Of a DNA stretch of 64,000 nt, positions 52,880 through 62,555 are shown piece after piece. The number at the start of each line of letters is the position of its first letter. Positions within the stretch are counted from its first letter, which is position 1. The position numbers and the translations under genes are program-made. The notes below the pieces were generated by a model. It was given only the letters and a program-made list of their open reading frames with translations, did no database searches and was not told the origin of the DNA. The DNA lies in contig NZ_SNWQ01000010.1 of NCBI RefSeq assembly GCF_004361855.1, positions 1 through 64,000 of the forward strand, written 5' to 3'. Source of the stretch: Kribbella caucasensis (GTDB taxonomy: Bacteria; Actinomycetota; Actinomycetes; Propionibacteriales; Kribbellaceae).

Positions 52880-53878
52880 TCAGTCGAGTACGCCGGCCTG
52901 GTTGGCGGCTGCGAGGAGGTTGTCGGCGGCGAACTTGAGGCCCTCGATTTGGCCGAAGGAGGCGTCCTCGTGCTCGATGTTGACTGGTAGTTGCGGGTTG
53001 ACCTTGTGGAGTGCGGTGAGGAAGCGGGTCCAGAAGTCGACGTCGTGGCCCCGGCCGACGGCGACGAAGGACCAGCCGGGGACGGTGGGCCAACGGGTGA
53101 CGGTGTAGCGGCCGCCCAGACCGAGAGGCTTCTCCTCGGCCGGGATCCACTCGAAGCGGTCGTCCAGTACGCCGTTGATCGCGGCCGTCTCGTGGATGAG
53201 GGTGTCCTTGGCGGCGGCGAAGAACACCAGTTCACCCAGATCCTCCACCGCCTGGATCGGGTCGATGTGTTGCCAGAACAGGTGGCTGGGGTCCAGCTCG
53301 GCGCCGATGTGGGTCGCGTTGGTCCGCTCGACGAGACGCTTCAAGGTGGCCGGGTTGAACACCAGGTTGTGCGGATGCATCTCGATCGCGACCCGTACGT
53401 CGTACTCCGCGGCGAGCGCCTCGATCTCGGTCCAGAACGGCACCGCGACCTCGTCCCACTGATAGTCCAGCGTCTCCTTGTACACGCTGTCCCAGGGGAT
53501 CACGGTCCACGACGGCCGGGTTCCGCCTGGCTCGGCGGCCGGTAGACCGGACATTGTGATGACGGTCTTGATGCCGAGCAGGCCGGCCAGCTTGATGGTT
53601 CGCTTCACGTCTTCGCCGTGGGTGATCTCGGGGTCGGGGTGGAGTGGGTTGCCGTTGCAGTTCAGCGCGGTGAGCTCGATGTCGTACTTGTCAAAGAGAG
53701 CGAGGTACTCCGCGCGGGCCGCGGCGCTCTCGAGCAGTTGGTCGACCGGGAGGTGCGGCGTACCGATGAAGCCGCCGGCGTTGATCTCGGCACTGGTCAG
53801 GCCGAGGTCGCGCAGGATCTCCAGCGCCTCGTCGAGGGGCTTGTCGTGCAGGCAGGCGGTGTAGGCGCCGAGCTTCAT
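52880..53878 (-). CDS. Sugar phosphate isomerase/epimerase (AP endonuclease 2 fold)
   Basis: TIM-barrel enzyme of 332 residues. Metal-site-like motifs: VAIEMHPHNLVFN (Glu/His) near residue 170, IGAELDPSHLFWQ (Glu/Asp/His) near 205 and VNIEHED (Glu) near the end. It is related to IolE/IolI-type xylose-isomerase-like enzymes. It is downstream of the Gfo/Idh/MocA dehydrogenase and ABC importer genes and so acts on the imported sugar or polyol. Substrate unknown. Confidence 0.85.
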   Translation of the reverse strand: MKLGAYTACLHDKPLDEALEILRDLGLTSAEINAGGFIGTPHLPVDQLLESAAARAEYLALFDKYDIELTALNCNGNPLHPDPEITHGEDVKRTIKLAGLLGIKTVITMSGLPAAEPGGTRPSWTVIPWDSVYKETLDYQWDEVAVPFWTEIEALAAEYDVRVAIEMHPHNLVFNPATLKRLVERTNATHIGAELDPSHLFWQHIDPIQAVEDLGELVFFAAAKDTLIHETAAINGVLDDRFEWIPAEEKPLGLGGRYTVTRWPTVPGWSFVAVGRGHDVDFWTRFLTALHKVNPQLPVNIEHEDASFGQIEGLKFAADNLLAAANQAGVLD

Positions 53879-53893
53879 AGAGGGTGGTTCCTT

Positions 53894-55062
53894 TCAGCTG
53901 AGGGAGACGGCTTGGCCGCTGTTGAGCGCCGACTGGGTGACGGCGGCGAGGATCTCGAGGTTGTGCAGGCCGTGGGCGAGGGACGGCACCGGCGGGAGTT
54001 TGCCGAGGCCGGCGATCTGGTCCAGGAAGGCGCGCGCCTGCCAGGCGAACAGGTCGTTCTGGCCGTGGCCGACCGAGGGGAAGTCCATCGGGATGCCCTT
54101 GTCGATCCCAGGATGCTGTGGACCGACGAGCACGGATCGGAAGCCGTTGGTCTTCGCGTCGGGGCCGTGGTCGGCGAAGGTGAACTCGCCTGGACGGTTC
54201 AGGTCGAAGGCAGCGGCGCCGTCGGCCGCGAAGATCTCGAAACCGAGGCCGTTGGGCAGGCCGTGCGAGATGCGGCTGATGGAGAAGGTGCCGACGGCAC
54301 CGTTCGCGAATGTGGCCGTGAAGGTGGCGATGTCCTCGTTCTCTACCGGCTCCAACGTGTCGCCCACGGCACCCGCTGCGTGTCCGACCGTGGCGCCGAG
54401 CGGTACCGGGCGCTCGGTGGTGAACGTCTGGAAGACGGCGCCGCTGACGCTCGCGATCGGACCGCACAGGTACTCGCCGAGGTCGACCATGTGGCTGCCA
54501 ATGTCCGCGAGTGCGCCCGTACCAGGCCCGCCCTTGTATCGCCAGCTGATCGGGTTGCCGGGGTTCTGTCCGTAGTCGCACCAGTAGTGGCCGTTGAAGT
54601 GCCGCACCGGACCGATCGCGTCGAGCTGTTCACGGATCGCGTTGATGGCCGGCGTACGACGGAACGAGAAGCCGACACCCGCCACGGTGTCCGCAGCCTC
54701 GGCCGCGGCGACCATGGCCTTCGCGTCGTCGACCGAGGGAGCGAGTGGCTTCTCGCAGAGCACATGCTTGCCAGCAGCAAGCAATGCCTCGACCACCGGC
54801 CGGTGCAACTCGTTGGCGATGGCAACGGAAACGACGTCGATGTCCGGCGCGTCCACGATCGCCTGCCACGAGGTTTCGGCGCGCTGGTAGCCGAACCGCT
54901 TGGCGCCGTCGACCGCGAAGGGTTCGTGCGCGTCGGCGATCGCGACCAGCCGGATCTCGGGCAGGTCCAGGTCGTAGAGCTGGGAAGCGGCGCGATAGCC
55001 GGCGGCATGCGCACGGCCGACCATGCCGGCGCCGATCACTGCCACGCCAAGGGAGTTCTGGG

Positions 55063-55066
<4 letters not shown>
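53894..55066 (-). CDS. Gfo/Idh/MocA-family oxidoreductase
   Basis: Start at GTG 55066, overlapping the ABC ATPase stop as GTGA; 390 residues. The NAD(P) motif is VAVIGAGMVGRAHAAG. The family CEKPLA motif (HVLCEKPLAPS) is near residue 105 and GTGALADIGSHMVDLGEY carries the substrate/His motif. It probably oxidises an inositol- or glucose-like sugar at one hydroxyl. Likely to work with the downstream isomerase and upstream transporter. Confidence 0.9.
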
Positions 55067-55872
<806 letters not shown>

Positions 55873-55874
55873 GA

Positions 55875-56930
55875 TCACGCCTTCCTCTTCGTGCGGGGCG
55901 CATGGGACAGGGCCATCCGCCGGAACGTGTTGTTCATCAGTACGGCGGCCAGGATCAGCACGCCGAGGATCAAGGCGGCCCAGTCGGAGTTCCAGCCGGT
56001 GTAGTAGATGCCCTGGCTGACGATCGCGAAGGTGAGGGTGCCGAGCACGATGCCGACGACCGAGCCGTAGCCGCCGGTCAGCAGCACCCCGCCGATGACG
56101 ACCGCGATGATCGAGTTGAAGACGAACGACTGGCCGTTGGCGACCTGGGCGCTGTTGTAGAGGATGCTCTGGATGACGCCCACCAGAGCGGCACCGAACG
56201 CGGAGCCCATGAAGAGTCCGATCTTCACGCCTTGTACTGGGATGCCGGTGGCGCGGGCGCTTTCCTTGTCCCCGCCGACGGCGAAGACCCAGTTGCCGTA
56301 CGGGCTGATGTGGAGCAGCCAGCCGACCGCGAGGACGACGGCGATCCACCAGAAGATCGCGACCTCGAACTTGCCGCCGACAAGCGTTCCCAGCACCTCC
56401 TTGGCAGGCGAGCCGGGTTTCAGGGCGACACTCGTCGTACCGGTGACGACCCGGGACAGGCCGAGGGTGAGACCGGAGAGGCCGAAGAGGGTCGCGAGGG
56501 TGACGATGAAGGACGGAACGTTCGTTCGTGTCACCAGTAGGCCGTTGAGGAAGCCGACGACGAGGCCCAGGGCGAGCGCGGCGACGATGCCGACGATGAC
56601 CGGCGCTCCCCAGTGGCCCGAGATGATGGCGACCGTCATCGAACTCGACGCCAGGACCGAGCCGACGGACAGGTCCAGCTCACCCGCGATCATCAGCAGG
56701 CCGACCGGGATCGCGATGATCCCCAGCTCGGCCGCGACGTTGAGCCAGCTCGCAGCGCCGCCGGCCGAGAGGAACTGTCCGCCGCCGAAGATCGCGAAGA
56801 ACACGAAGACACTGAGCGTTCCGATCAGGGCGCCGGTTTCCGGCCGGCGAGCCAGCTCGCTCACGGACGCTCCGGACGGTGAACCGAGCCTCGCTTTCGG
56901 CTGCGTGGGTTCGGCTAGTTGGACTGCCAT
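55875..56930 (-). CDS. Sugar ABC transporter permease (ribose/xylose type)
   Basis: Membrane protein of 351 residues with ~8-10 spans. The family motif AGELDLSVGSVLA is near residue 85, and GLLVTRTNVPSFIVTLATLF follows (core TRTNVPSFI). A late GGYGSVVGIVLGT loop is the usual contact region. BPD_transp_2 family, carrying sugars such as ribose, xylose or inositol. Two bases lie between its stop and the ATPase start. Confidence 0.93.
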   Translation of the reverse strand: MAVQLAEPTQPKARLGSPSGASVSELARRPETGALIGTLSVFVFFAIFGGGQFLSAGGAASWLNVAAELGIIAIPVGLLMIAGELDLSVGSVLASSSMTVAIISGHWGAPVIVGIVAALALGLVVGFLNGLLVTRTNVPSFIVTLATLFGLSGLTLGLSRVVTGTTSVALKPGSPAKEVLGTLVGGKFEVAIFWWIAVVLAVGWLLHISPYGNWVFAVGGDKESARATGIPVQGVKIGLFMGSAFGAALVGVIQSILYNSAQVANGQSFVFNSIIAVVIGGVLLTGGYGSVVGIVLGTLTFAIVSQGIYYTGWNSDWAALILGVLILAAVLMNNTFRRMALSHAPRTKRKA

Positions 56931-57016
56931 GAGGTACCACCTTCGATGGATTTCCGGCTGGGCGAGAGGGGTGGCGACGGGGCCGGTGGCAGGTGGCCCC
57001 GTCGCCGGTCAGGGGG

Positions 57017-58087
57017 TCAGCGGACGCCGGCCTTCGCACCGGCGATCGCCGAGTCGACGTTCTCCGCGCTGATGATGGCTGGGCCGGTGAGGAGCGGGCG
57101 CTGCGGTAGTTCGAGGCCGTACTTGAGGTAGCCGTTGGCCATCGACACCGCCAGATAGCCCTGCATGTACGGCTGCTGATCGATGGAGAACAGCTGCTTT
57201 CCGTCCTTGATCCGGTTGAGCTGCGACTCGTCCATGTCGAACGTCCCGAGTTTGACCTTGTCGCTGAGATTGGCCTGCTGGATTCCGCTGTAGGAACTGT
57301 CGGCGTCCTGGGTGCTGATGGTCACGACGCCGTCGATGGTGTTGTCCTTGAGCAGAGCGGCCTTGACACCTTGGGCAACGGCGGTGGGGTTGCCGAAGTT
57401 GGACGACGGCATCGGCAGTTGCTTCGAGGTCCCGCCCGTGACCTTGACACCGTCCGCGACGCCCTTGCAGCGCGACTCGGTGTTCGCCGCACCGGGGACT
57501 GTGTTGACACACAGCACGTTCTTGGCGCCTTGCTTGCCCATGAACTCGCCCCCGGCCTTGCCGGCCGCGTACTCGTCGCTGCCGATGTAGTTCAGTGCGC
57601 CGACCCGGTCCGCGGCCTCGATACCGCCCGCGTTGTAGACGATGGCCGGGATTCCCTTGGCGACGACACGTTTGAAGGCCGCATCCTCGGCCTCTGGCAC
57701 CCAGTCGGGCGCGAGCACCGCGGACGCGCCCTGGCTGAGGGCGGAGTCGATCAGCTTGGCCGCATCCGGCCCGAGGTTGTCGTAGTTCTGCGGCCCCAGG
57801 AACGTGACCGACCCTCCCTGGGCCTGGACGACCTTGGCGGCGTCGTCTACGCCGCGCTTCACCTTCGACCAGAACGGGTCGTCCGACTTGCCGCCGATGA
57901 CGAAGATCGCGGTCTTGCCGTCGGCAGCGGCCGGGGCGGCGCCGGATTTGTCGCCGGAACTGGTGTCCGCTGTGTCGGCGGAGGGACTGCCGCTGTTACA
58001 GGCGGTGGTGAAGAGCAGGGCCGCGACGGCGACCGTGCCTAGAGCCCTGCGGGCCCACTTGGTGCGAAAAGCCGGCTCGAGTGACAC
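57017..58087 (-). CDS. Sugar-binding lipoprotein of ABC importer
   Basis: Start at GTG 58087 behind GGAAGGGAG; 356 residues. The signal ends in a lipobox-like LLFTTAC with Cys modified, so it is a membrane-anchored lipoprotein. The periplasmic-binding type-1 fold is seen as IFVIGGKSDDPFWSKVKRG at the domain start (core GGKSDDPFW), GIPAIVYNAGG, YIGSDEYAAGKAGGEF and STQDADSSYSGIQQANL. It belongs to the ribose/xylose-type binding proteins. First gene of the operon, under the LacI operators at 58174-58245. Confidence 0.92.
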   Translation of the reverse strand: MSLEPAFRTKWARRALGTVAVAALLFTTACNSGSPSADTADTSSGDKSGAAPAAADGKTAIFVIGGKSDDPFWSKVKRGVDDAAKVVQAQGGSVTFLGPQNYDNLGPDAAKLIDSALSQGASAVLAPDWVPEAEDAAFKRVVAKGIPAIVYNAGGIEAADRVGALNYIGSDEYAAGKAGGEFMGKQGAKNVLCVNTVPGAANTESRCKGVADGVKVTGGTSKQLPMPSSNFGNPTAVAQGVKAALLKDNTIDGVVTISTQDADSSYSGIQQANLSDKVKLGTFDMDESQLNRIKDGKQLFSIDQQPYMQGYLAVSMANGYLKYGLELPQRPLLTGPAIISAENVDSAIAGAKAGVR

Positions 58088-58173
58088 GAGTCCGCTCCCT
58101 TCCTGGAGTGGTGTGGCGGCAGTCACCAGAGAAGCGAGTCATTTCGGCTCTGTCAATAGTTTGTTACGACATT

Positions 58174-58245
58174 TTAGAGCGCTTTAGATCCGATCCCTAG
58201 AGCGCTATAGACGACCTCTTGACGTGATCCTCTAGAGCGCTATAG
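58174..58245. promoter_or_regulatory. Three LacI operators in the divergent region
   Basis: CTAGAGCGCTATAG occurs exactly twice (58197-58210 and 58232-58245), and TTAGAGCGCTTTAG once (58174-58187); each is centred on AGCGCT. Centre spacing is 23 and 35 bp. They lie between the binding-protein gene and lacI. The first overlaps a minus-strand -10-like TAAAAT (58171-58176). Confidence 0.85.
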
Positions 58246-58246
58246 T
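58219..58246 (+). promoter_or_regulatory. Promoter of the LacI gene
   Basis: -35 TTGACG at 58219-58224 and -10 TATAGT at 58241-58246, 16-base spacer. The third LacI operator overlaps the -10, so autorepression is likely. Confidence 0.65.
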
Positions 58247-58309
58247 GAATCGGCTGGCAGTTGCTTGCGCTACGGTGAGCCGACTCGGGAGCGAGAGAGG
58301 TGAGGGGAC

Positions 58310-59326
58310 GTGGCGGACGAGCAGCCGTGGCCGCGCCGGCGGGTCACCCTCGCGGACGTCGCCAAGCACGCGGGAGTCTCGACGGCGCTGGTCTCGATCG
58401 TCATGCGGGACGCGCCAGGCGCCAGTCCGGCTAGTCGGCAACGGATTCTCGCCGTCGCGAAGCAGCTCGGCTACCGCCCCGACGTACGGGCGCGCTCGTT
58501 GGCGAGCCTCAAGGCGAGTGTCATCGGGGTCCTCTTCGGACGGGCCGGCCGGTTTCACCTGGAGCTCATCGACGGTCTGTACGCGGCCGCCGAGGAGCGA
58601 GGCTGGGACCTGGTGCTCAGTGCCCTGACCACCAGCAGGGACGAGAAGCGTGCCCTGGCATCGCTGCACGATTTCCGTTTCGACGCCCTGATCATGCTGG
58701 GTCCACCCGTCGCCGAACCGCTGTTGGCGGGCAGCGTGCCCCTCGTGGTCATGGGATGGCACGTCGACCACCCGGACGTCGACATCGTCCGTACGTCCGA
58801 TGAGCACGGCATCGCACTGGCCGTCCAGCACCTTGTCGACCTGGGTCACCGCCGGATCGCACATCTGCAAGGCGGGACCGGTCTCGTGGCGGTCGCGCGA
58901 CGCGACGCCTACATTCACGCGATGCGCGACCGTGGCTTGGGGACCGAGATCCGGGTTGTGCCGTGCGACGGCGAGGACCAGCTCGACGGTCAACGCGCGG
59001 CCCGGGCCTTACTCGACGAGGGCTCCGAGCTGCCGACGGCCATCGTCGCCTTCAACGACGACATCGCCGCGGCCGCGATGAGCGTGCTCGGTCAGCAAGG
59101 CGTCGACGTACCGGGCGACGTCTCGATCATCGGCTTCGACGACAGCGTGGTGGCCCACAGTCCGGGCATCGACCTCACCAGCATCCAGCAGATCCCCCAC
59201 GAGATGGCCCGCCTGGCGGTCGACCGCATCATCGCCCGCACCTCGGGCGACGCCGTACCCGACCGCGACCTCGTCCTCGAGCCCGAACTCCAAATCCGCT
59301 CAACCACAGGCCCCGCGCCGGCCTGA
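58310..59326 (+). CDS. LacI-family repressor
   Basis: Start at GTG 58310 behind GTGAGGGG; 338 residues, typical length. HTH: VTLADVAKHAGVSTALVSIVMRDAPG (core ADVAKHAGVSTALVS). Effector domain resembles periplasmic sugar-binding proteins (GVLFGRAGRF, DALIMLGPP, AFNDDIAAAAM, GFDDSVVAHSPGIDLTSIQQ, in pieces). It likely represses the divergent ABC/isomerase operon and itself via the three operators. Confidence 0.93.
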   Translation: MADEQPWPRRRVTLADVAKHAGVSTALVSIVMRDAPGASPASRQRILAVAKQLGYRPDVRARSLASLKASVIGVLFGRAGRFHLELIDGLYAAAEERGWDLVLSALTTSRDEKRALASLHDFRFDALIMLGPPVAEPLLAGSVPLVVMGWHVDHPDVDIVRTSDEHGIALAVQHLVDLGHRRIAHLQGGTGLVAVARRDAYIHAMRDRGLGTEIRVVPCDGEDQLDGQRAARALLDEGSELPTAIVAFNDDIAAAAMSVLGQQGVDVPGDVSIIGFDDSVVAHSPGIDLTSIQQIPHEMARLAVDRIIARTSGDAVPDRDLVLEPELQIRSTTGPAPA

Positions 59327-59336
59327 GCGGCTGCGA

Positions 59337-59855
59337 TCAGCCGAGAGGGCGGGAGATGCCGAGGCCGCTACGGGCGGCGCGGCCGTATTTGGCGACCTCG
59401 CCGGCCAGGTCCAGGCGGGCGACGCCGCTCTTCTGGCGGTCCTCGTCGGTGAGCAGATCAGCCGGGATGATCCAGACGATCTCGAACTCCAGCCCGCTGG
59501 GGTCCTTGCCGTACAGCGACTTGGTGGTGCCGTGGTCCGAGGCCCCGACCAGCGCACCCGCATCGCTCAGCGTCTTCGCCAGATCCTCGAGATCGCCGAG
59601 GGTGTCCACTTCCCAGGCGAGGTGGTAGAGCCCGACGGTCGTGCGGCCGGCACCAGACGACCCGGCCTGAGCCCCGAGCTCGAACAACCCCAGGTCGTGA
59701 TCGTTGGTCGACCCAGGCGCCCGCAGAAACGCCGCCCCCCGGAACGAGTCCCCGCCCTCGATGTAACCGAACCCGAGCACATCCCGGTAGAAGGCGACGC
59801 TCTCGGCCAGGTCGCGCACGTACAACACCGCATGATTCAACCGAAAGATCGCCAT
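59337..59855 (-). CDS. VOC-family (glyoxalase/extradiol fold) protein
   Basis: Start at ATG 59855 with GGGAG upstream; 172 residues. The VOC fold shows two beta-alpha-beta units: LNHAVLYVRDLAESVAFYRDVLGF at the start (His in LNHAV, metal ligand) and VGLYHLAWEV plus DPSGLEFEIVW (His and Glu ligands). The longer C-terminal tail is unassigned. It may be a dioxygenase, glyoxalase or resistance protein; not decided. It sits downstream of a palindrome that overlaps its promoter. Confidence 0.85.
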   Translation of the reverse strand: MAIFRLNHAVLYVRDLAESVAFYRDVLGFGYIEGGDSFRGAAFLRAPGSTNDHDLGLFELGAQAGSSGAGRTTVGLYHLAWEVDTLGDLEDLAKTLSDAGALVGASDHGTTKSLYGKDPSGLEFEIVWIIPADLLTDEDRQKSGVARLDLAGEVAKYGRAARSGLGISRPLG

Positions 59856-59893
59856 GACCCAACTCCCGCTCGTAGTCTTCGCCTCCCATGATA

Positions 59894-59909
59894 GTTGAAG
59901 ACTCAACTG
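59894..59909. promoter_or_regulatory. AGTTGA-AGAC-TCAACT inverted repeat upstream of VOC gene
   Basis: Arms AGTTGA (59894-59899) and TCAACT (59904-59909). On the minus strand it lies just before the VOC gene, next to a TATCAT -10-like hexamer. MarR-type regulators use such sites; none is coded next to it. Confidence 0.5.
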
Positions 59910-59939
59910 AATGAAAGTGGAGGGCTGTGAGGTTCGCGG

Positions 59940-60794
59940 TCAGAGGCGTTTGAGCAGGAGGTTGCGCCAGCGGCAGGCGGCGTCGGGGGCCCAGCGTTGG
60001 GCGCCGAGGAGGGGGTCGTTGTCGTGGACCTCGAGGGCGATGTGGCCCGACGGGCCCAGGAAGTCGGCGACTGTGTCGGCGTCGTAGTTCGGTGCCTGCA
60101 AGGTGGCCAGGTCGATCTCCGCGATCCGTACGCCGTTGATCCAGGTGGTGACCCGTGGGCGTTCACCGACACAGCGGATGCGCAGCGAGTTCCAGTCCGC
60201 CCAGCGCCAGGCGGCGAGAAACTCCTCCACCGGTGCGGCGTATTCCAGCAGCTCGGCCTTCGCCGGGGAGAACGGTTCGGCCGACGTCGCCGGGTCGTCC
60301 TCGCGGAGGCCGACCGGATTGCCGGCGGAGTCGAGCCGCGCCGTGAGAGCGAACGGAACAGCATGGAAGGAGCCGATGCCGTTGCCGAAGAAGCCACCGA
60401 TCGAGCCCGAGTGGCGGTGGTCGACGAGCACCTGGAGACCGTGCCACGAGTCGGGCCGGCGCCGGAGCATGATGCCGGTGTCGCCCGGCCAGTCCGGTTT
60501 CAGCTCGAGTTGAAGTTCGAAATCGCCGAACTTCTCATCGCTGATCAGGTAGCCGCCGTAGCCGCTGCCCAGGGGCTGCTGCCTACCCACAAGGGCGCCG
60601 TCCTCGACTGTCCATGCGGCAGGATGCAGCTCGGCTTGTTCGGCGTAGTCGTCGGGGAAGTCCGGCGCCACATCGAGGACCTCGGGGCCACCAGGCCACA
60701 TCGAGCCGTAGCTGCGGGGAATGACCGACCAACCGGTCAGATCCCTGCCGTTGAAGAGCGGCTCGAACCCGGCTTCCCTGAGCGTGTCTGTCAC
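59940..60794 (-). CDS. DUF1080 (3-keto-disaccharide hydrolase-like) protein
   Basis: Product of 284 residues. The DUF1080 start is seen as FEPLFNGRDLTGWSV; conserved segments follow: EDGALVGRQQPLGSGYGGYLISDEKFGDFELQLELK (cores YGGYLISDEKFGDFEL), SWHGLQVLVDHRHSGSIGGFFG and PRVTTWINGVRIAEID. The family is a concanavalin-like beta-sandwich acting on sugars (reported 3-keto-disaccharide/3-keto-glycoside hydrolases). No signal peptide is visible. Followed by the isomerase gene at 60807. Confidence 0.85.
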   Translation of the reverse strand: MTDTLREAGFEPLFNGRDLTGWSVIPRSYGSMWPGGPEVLDVAPDFPDDYAEQAELHPAAWTVEDGALVGRQQPLGSGYGGYLISDEKFGDFELQLELKPDWPGDTGIMLRRRPDSWHGLQVLVDHRHSGSIGGFFGNGIGSFHAVPFALTARLDSAGNPVGLREDDPATSAEPFSPAKAELLEYAAPVEEFLAAWRWADWNSLRIRCVGERPRVTTWINGVRIAEIDLATLQAPNYDADTVADFLGPSGHIALEVHDNDPLLGAQRWAPDAACRWRNLLLKRL

Positions 60795-60806
60795 TTGGCT
60801 GTCCTT

Positions 60807-61688
60807 TCAGAAGACCGTGGTGCCGAGGTGGTCGGTGATCCAGCGGGCGGAGAGTTCGGTTGACGCGAGGTTGCTGTCGGCCTCGGGTACGTCGACCTCG
60901 ACGATGAGCCAGCCGTGGAAGGTGTCCGGCAGGGCGCGGATGGCCGCGAGGAGATCGACGTCGCCGCGACCGGGTTCGGTCCAGACGGTGAACTTGGTGA
61001 CGGTGGCGTCGAAGTAGTTCGCGTCGGCATCCCGGGCTGTCTGGGCCTGATGGAGGTGGACGTCCTTCAGGTGCGCGGCCGCGATGCGATCGGCGTACTG
61101 GGTCATCAACGTCGACGGGGTGATGCCGGCCCACGCGAGGTGTCCGGTGTCCGGCCCGAAGGACAGTACGGAGGCCGGTACGGCGTCGAGCACCGCACGG
61201 ATCTCGGACTCGGTCTCGATGGTGCTGCCGACGTGGGAATGCAGGGCGGGCGTGACTCCTTCGGCGGTGATCGCCTCGGCGGCCGTACCGACGCCTTCGA
61301 TCACCTGTGGCAGAAGGGCGTCCCCGCCGTACCCGATGGAAGGGTGGGCGATCCGCTCGCTGGTCAGGCCGGCGGCGAGGAAGACCTCGGTGTTGCCGAG
61401 TTCGGCCTGGATCGCGGCATGCCGTTGGGCCGCTTCGACGAGGTCCCGCCGATCGACGGACTGGAAGTCGGCGGAGAAGTAGCCCGGTGCCGGCTCGAGA
61501 CCGAACTCGGCGAGCAACGAGCGATAGCCCGCGACGTCGAGCTCGGCCGGCGGATCGGCATGGATGCCCTTGAACGGTGTGGTCTCGATCTGGCTGAAGG
61601 CGGTACGCAGGACTGGCAAACTCAGGTCGAAGCTGTCGGGAGTCAGGACCCAGGGCAACGGGTTCAGACCAACGCGGAAATCTGGCAT
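60807..61688 (-). CDS. Sugar phosphate isomerase/epimerase (IolE-like)
   Basis: TIM-barrel enzyme of 293 residues. Candidate metal residues: His in ALHSHVGSTIETE, Asp/His in FGPDTGHLAWAG, His in AAHLKDVHLHQ and Glu in LIVEVDVPEAD. It resembles inosose dehydratase/isomerase IolE-type proteins and acts on keto-sugars, which fits the neighbouring DUF1080 (3-keto) protein. Upstream genes are the CUT1 importer. Confidence 0.85.
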   Translation of the reverse strand: MPDFRVGLNPLPWVLTPDSFDLSLPVLRTAFSQIETTPFKGIHADPPAELDVAGYRSLLAEFGLEPAPGYFSADFQSVDRRDLVEAAQRHAAIQAELGNTEVFLAAGLTSERIAHPSIGYGGDALLPQVIEGVGTAAEAITAEGVTPALHSHVGSTIETESEIRAVLDAVPASVLSFGPDTGHLAWAGITPSTLMTQYADRIAAAHLKDVHLHQAQTARDADANYFDATVTKFTVWTEPGRGDVDLLAAIRALPDTFHGWLIVEVDVPEADSNLASTELSARWITDHLGTTVF

Positions 61689-61715
61689 CAGGGCAGCTCC
61701 TCGGGAGATTGACGA

Positions 61716-62555
61716 TCAGCGTCCGGCGAGCGATCCGCCGATACCACCGACGCTGAAGTACTTGTTCAGAAAGGCGAAGATCACGACCGGCGGCAGCAGC
61801 ATCACGACCGCGACGGCCATCACCGAGCTCCAGTCGGTCTGGTTCTGCTGGAAGAACCCCTGCACACCGACCGGGAGGGTGAACACATTGCTGGACTTGA
61901 GGAAGACCAGCGCGACCAGATAGTCGTTCCAGGCCAGCAGGAACGCGAAGATCGCGGTGGAGAGCACACCGGGCAGCGAGTTGCGCAGGACGACCCTGAC
62001 GAACGAGCCGAAGACCGAGCACCCGTCCACCCAGGCGGCCTCCTCAAGGGTCTGCGGGATGGTGTCGAAGTAGGCCGCCATCATCCAGGTCGCCACCGAC
62101 AACGTGCTGCCGACGTACACGACGACGAGGCCGATCAGGTTGTCGGCGAGCCCGACCTTCGCGAACAGGATGAACAACGGGATGATGGCGGTGATCGCCG
62201 GCAGCGACTGGATCAGGAACAACAGCAGTGAGTACGCCGATACTGCCTTGCTGCGGCCACGAGACAGGACATAGCCGGCGGGTGCCGCGACGATGACAGA
62301 CACAACGACCGTGGCCAACGTGACGCCGAGACTGTTGACGAGCCAGACGGCCACGTCGCTGGAGGCGAACACGTGCTTGAAGTTCGCCAGCGTGATCGGC
62401 GCCGCGTCGGCCGTCAGGGTCCCCGGCCGAATCGACAAGAGCAGCGTGGAGAGGACCGGCACCAGTACGACGGTCGTGACGATCAGCAGCACGGCGAACC
62501 GCCACCATCTACCGCGCAGAGCGACCTTCGAAAGAGGAACTGTGGCGGCGCTCAT
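61716..62555 (-). CDS. CUT1 sugar ABC permease, MalG-like
   Basis: Start at ATG 62555, overlapping the upstream permease stop as ATGA; 279 residues with six spans. The EAA loop is seen as LEEAAWVDGCSVFGSFVRVVLRNSLPG (core EEAAWVDGCSV), where importers contact the ATPase. MalG/CUT1 family, C-terminal LNKYFSVGGIGGSLAGR. No ATPase gene is next to it; CUT1 permeases often share MsiK elsewhere. Confidence 0.93.
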   Translation of the reverse strand: MSAATVPLSKVALRGRWWRFAVLLIVTTVVLVPVLSTLLLSIRPGTLTADAAPITLANFKHVFASSDVAVWLVNSLGVTLATVVVSVIVAAPAGYVLSRGRSKAVSAYSLLLFLIQSLPAITAIIPLFILFAKVGLADNLIGLVVVYVGSTLSVATWMMAAYFDTIPQTLEEAAWVDGCSVFGSFVRVVLRNSLPGVLSTAIFAFLLAWNDYLVALVFLKSSNVFTLPVGVQGFFQQNQTDWSSVMAVAVVMLLPPVVIFAFLNKYFSVGGIGGSLAGR

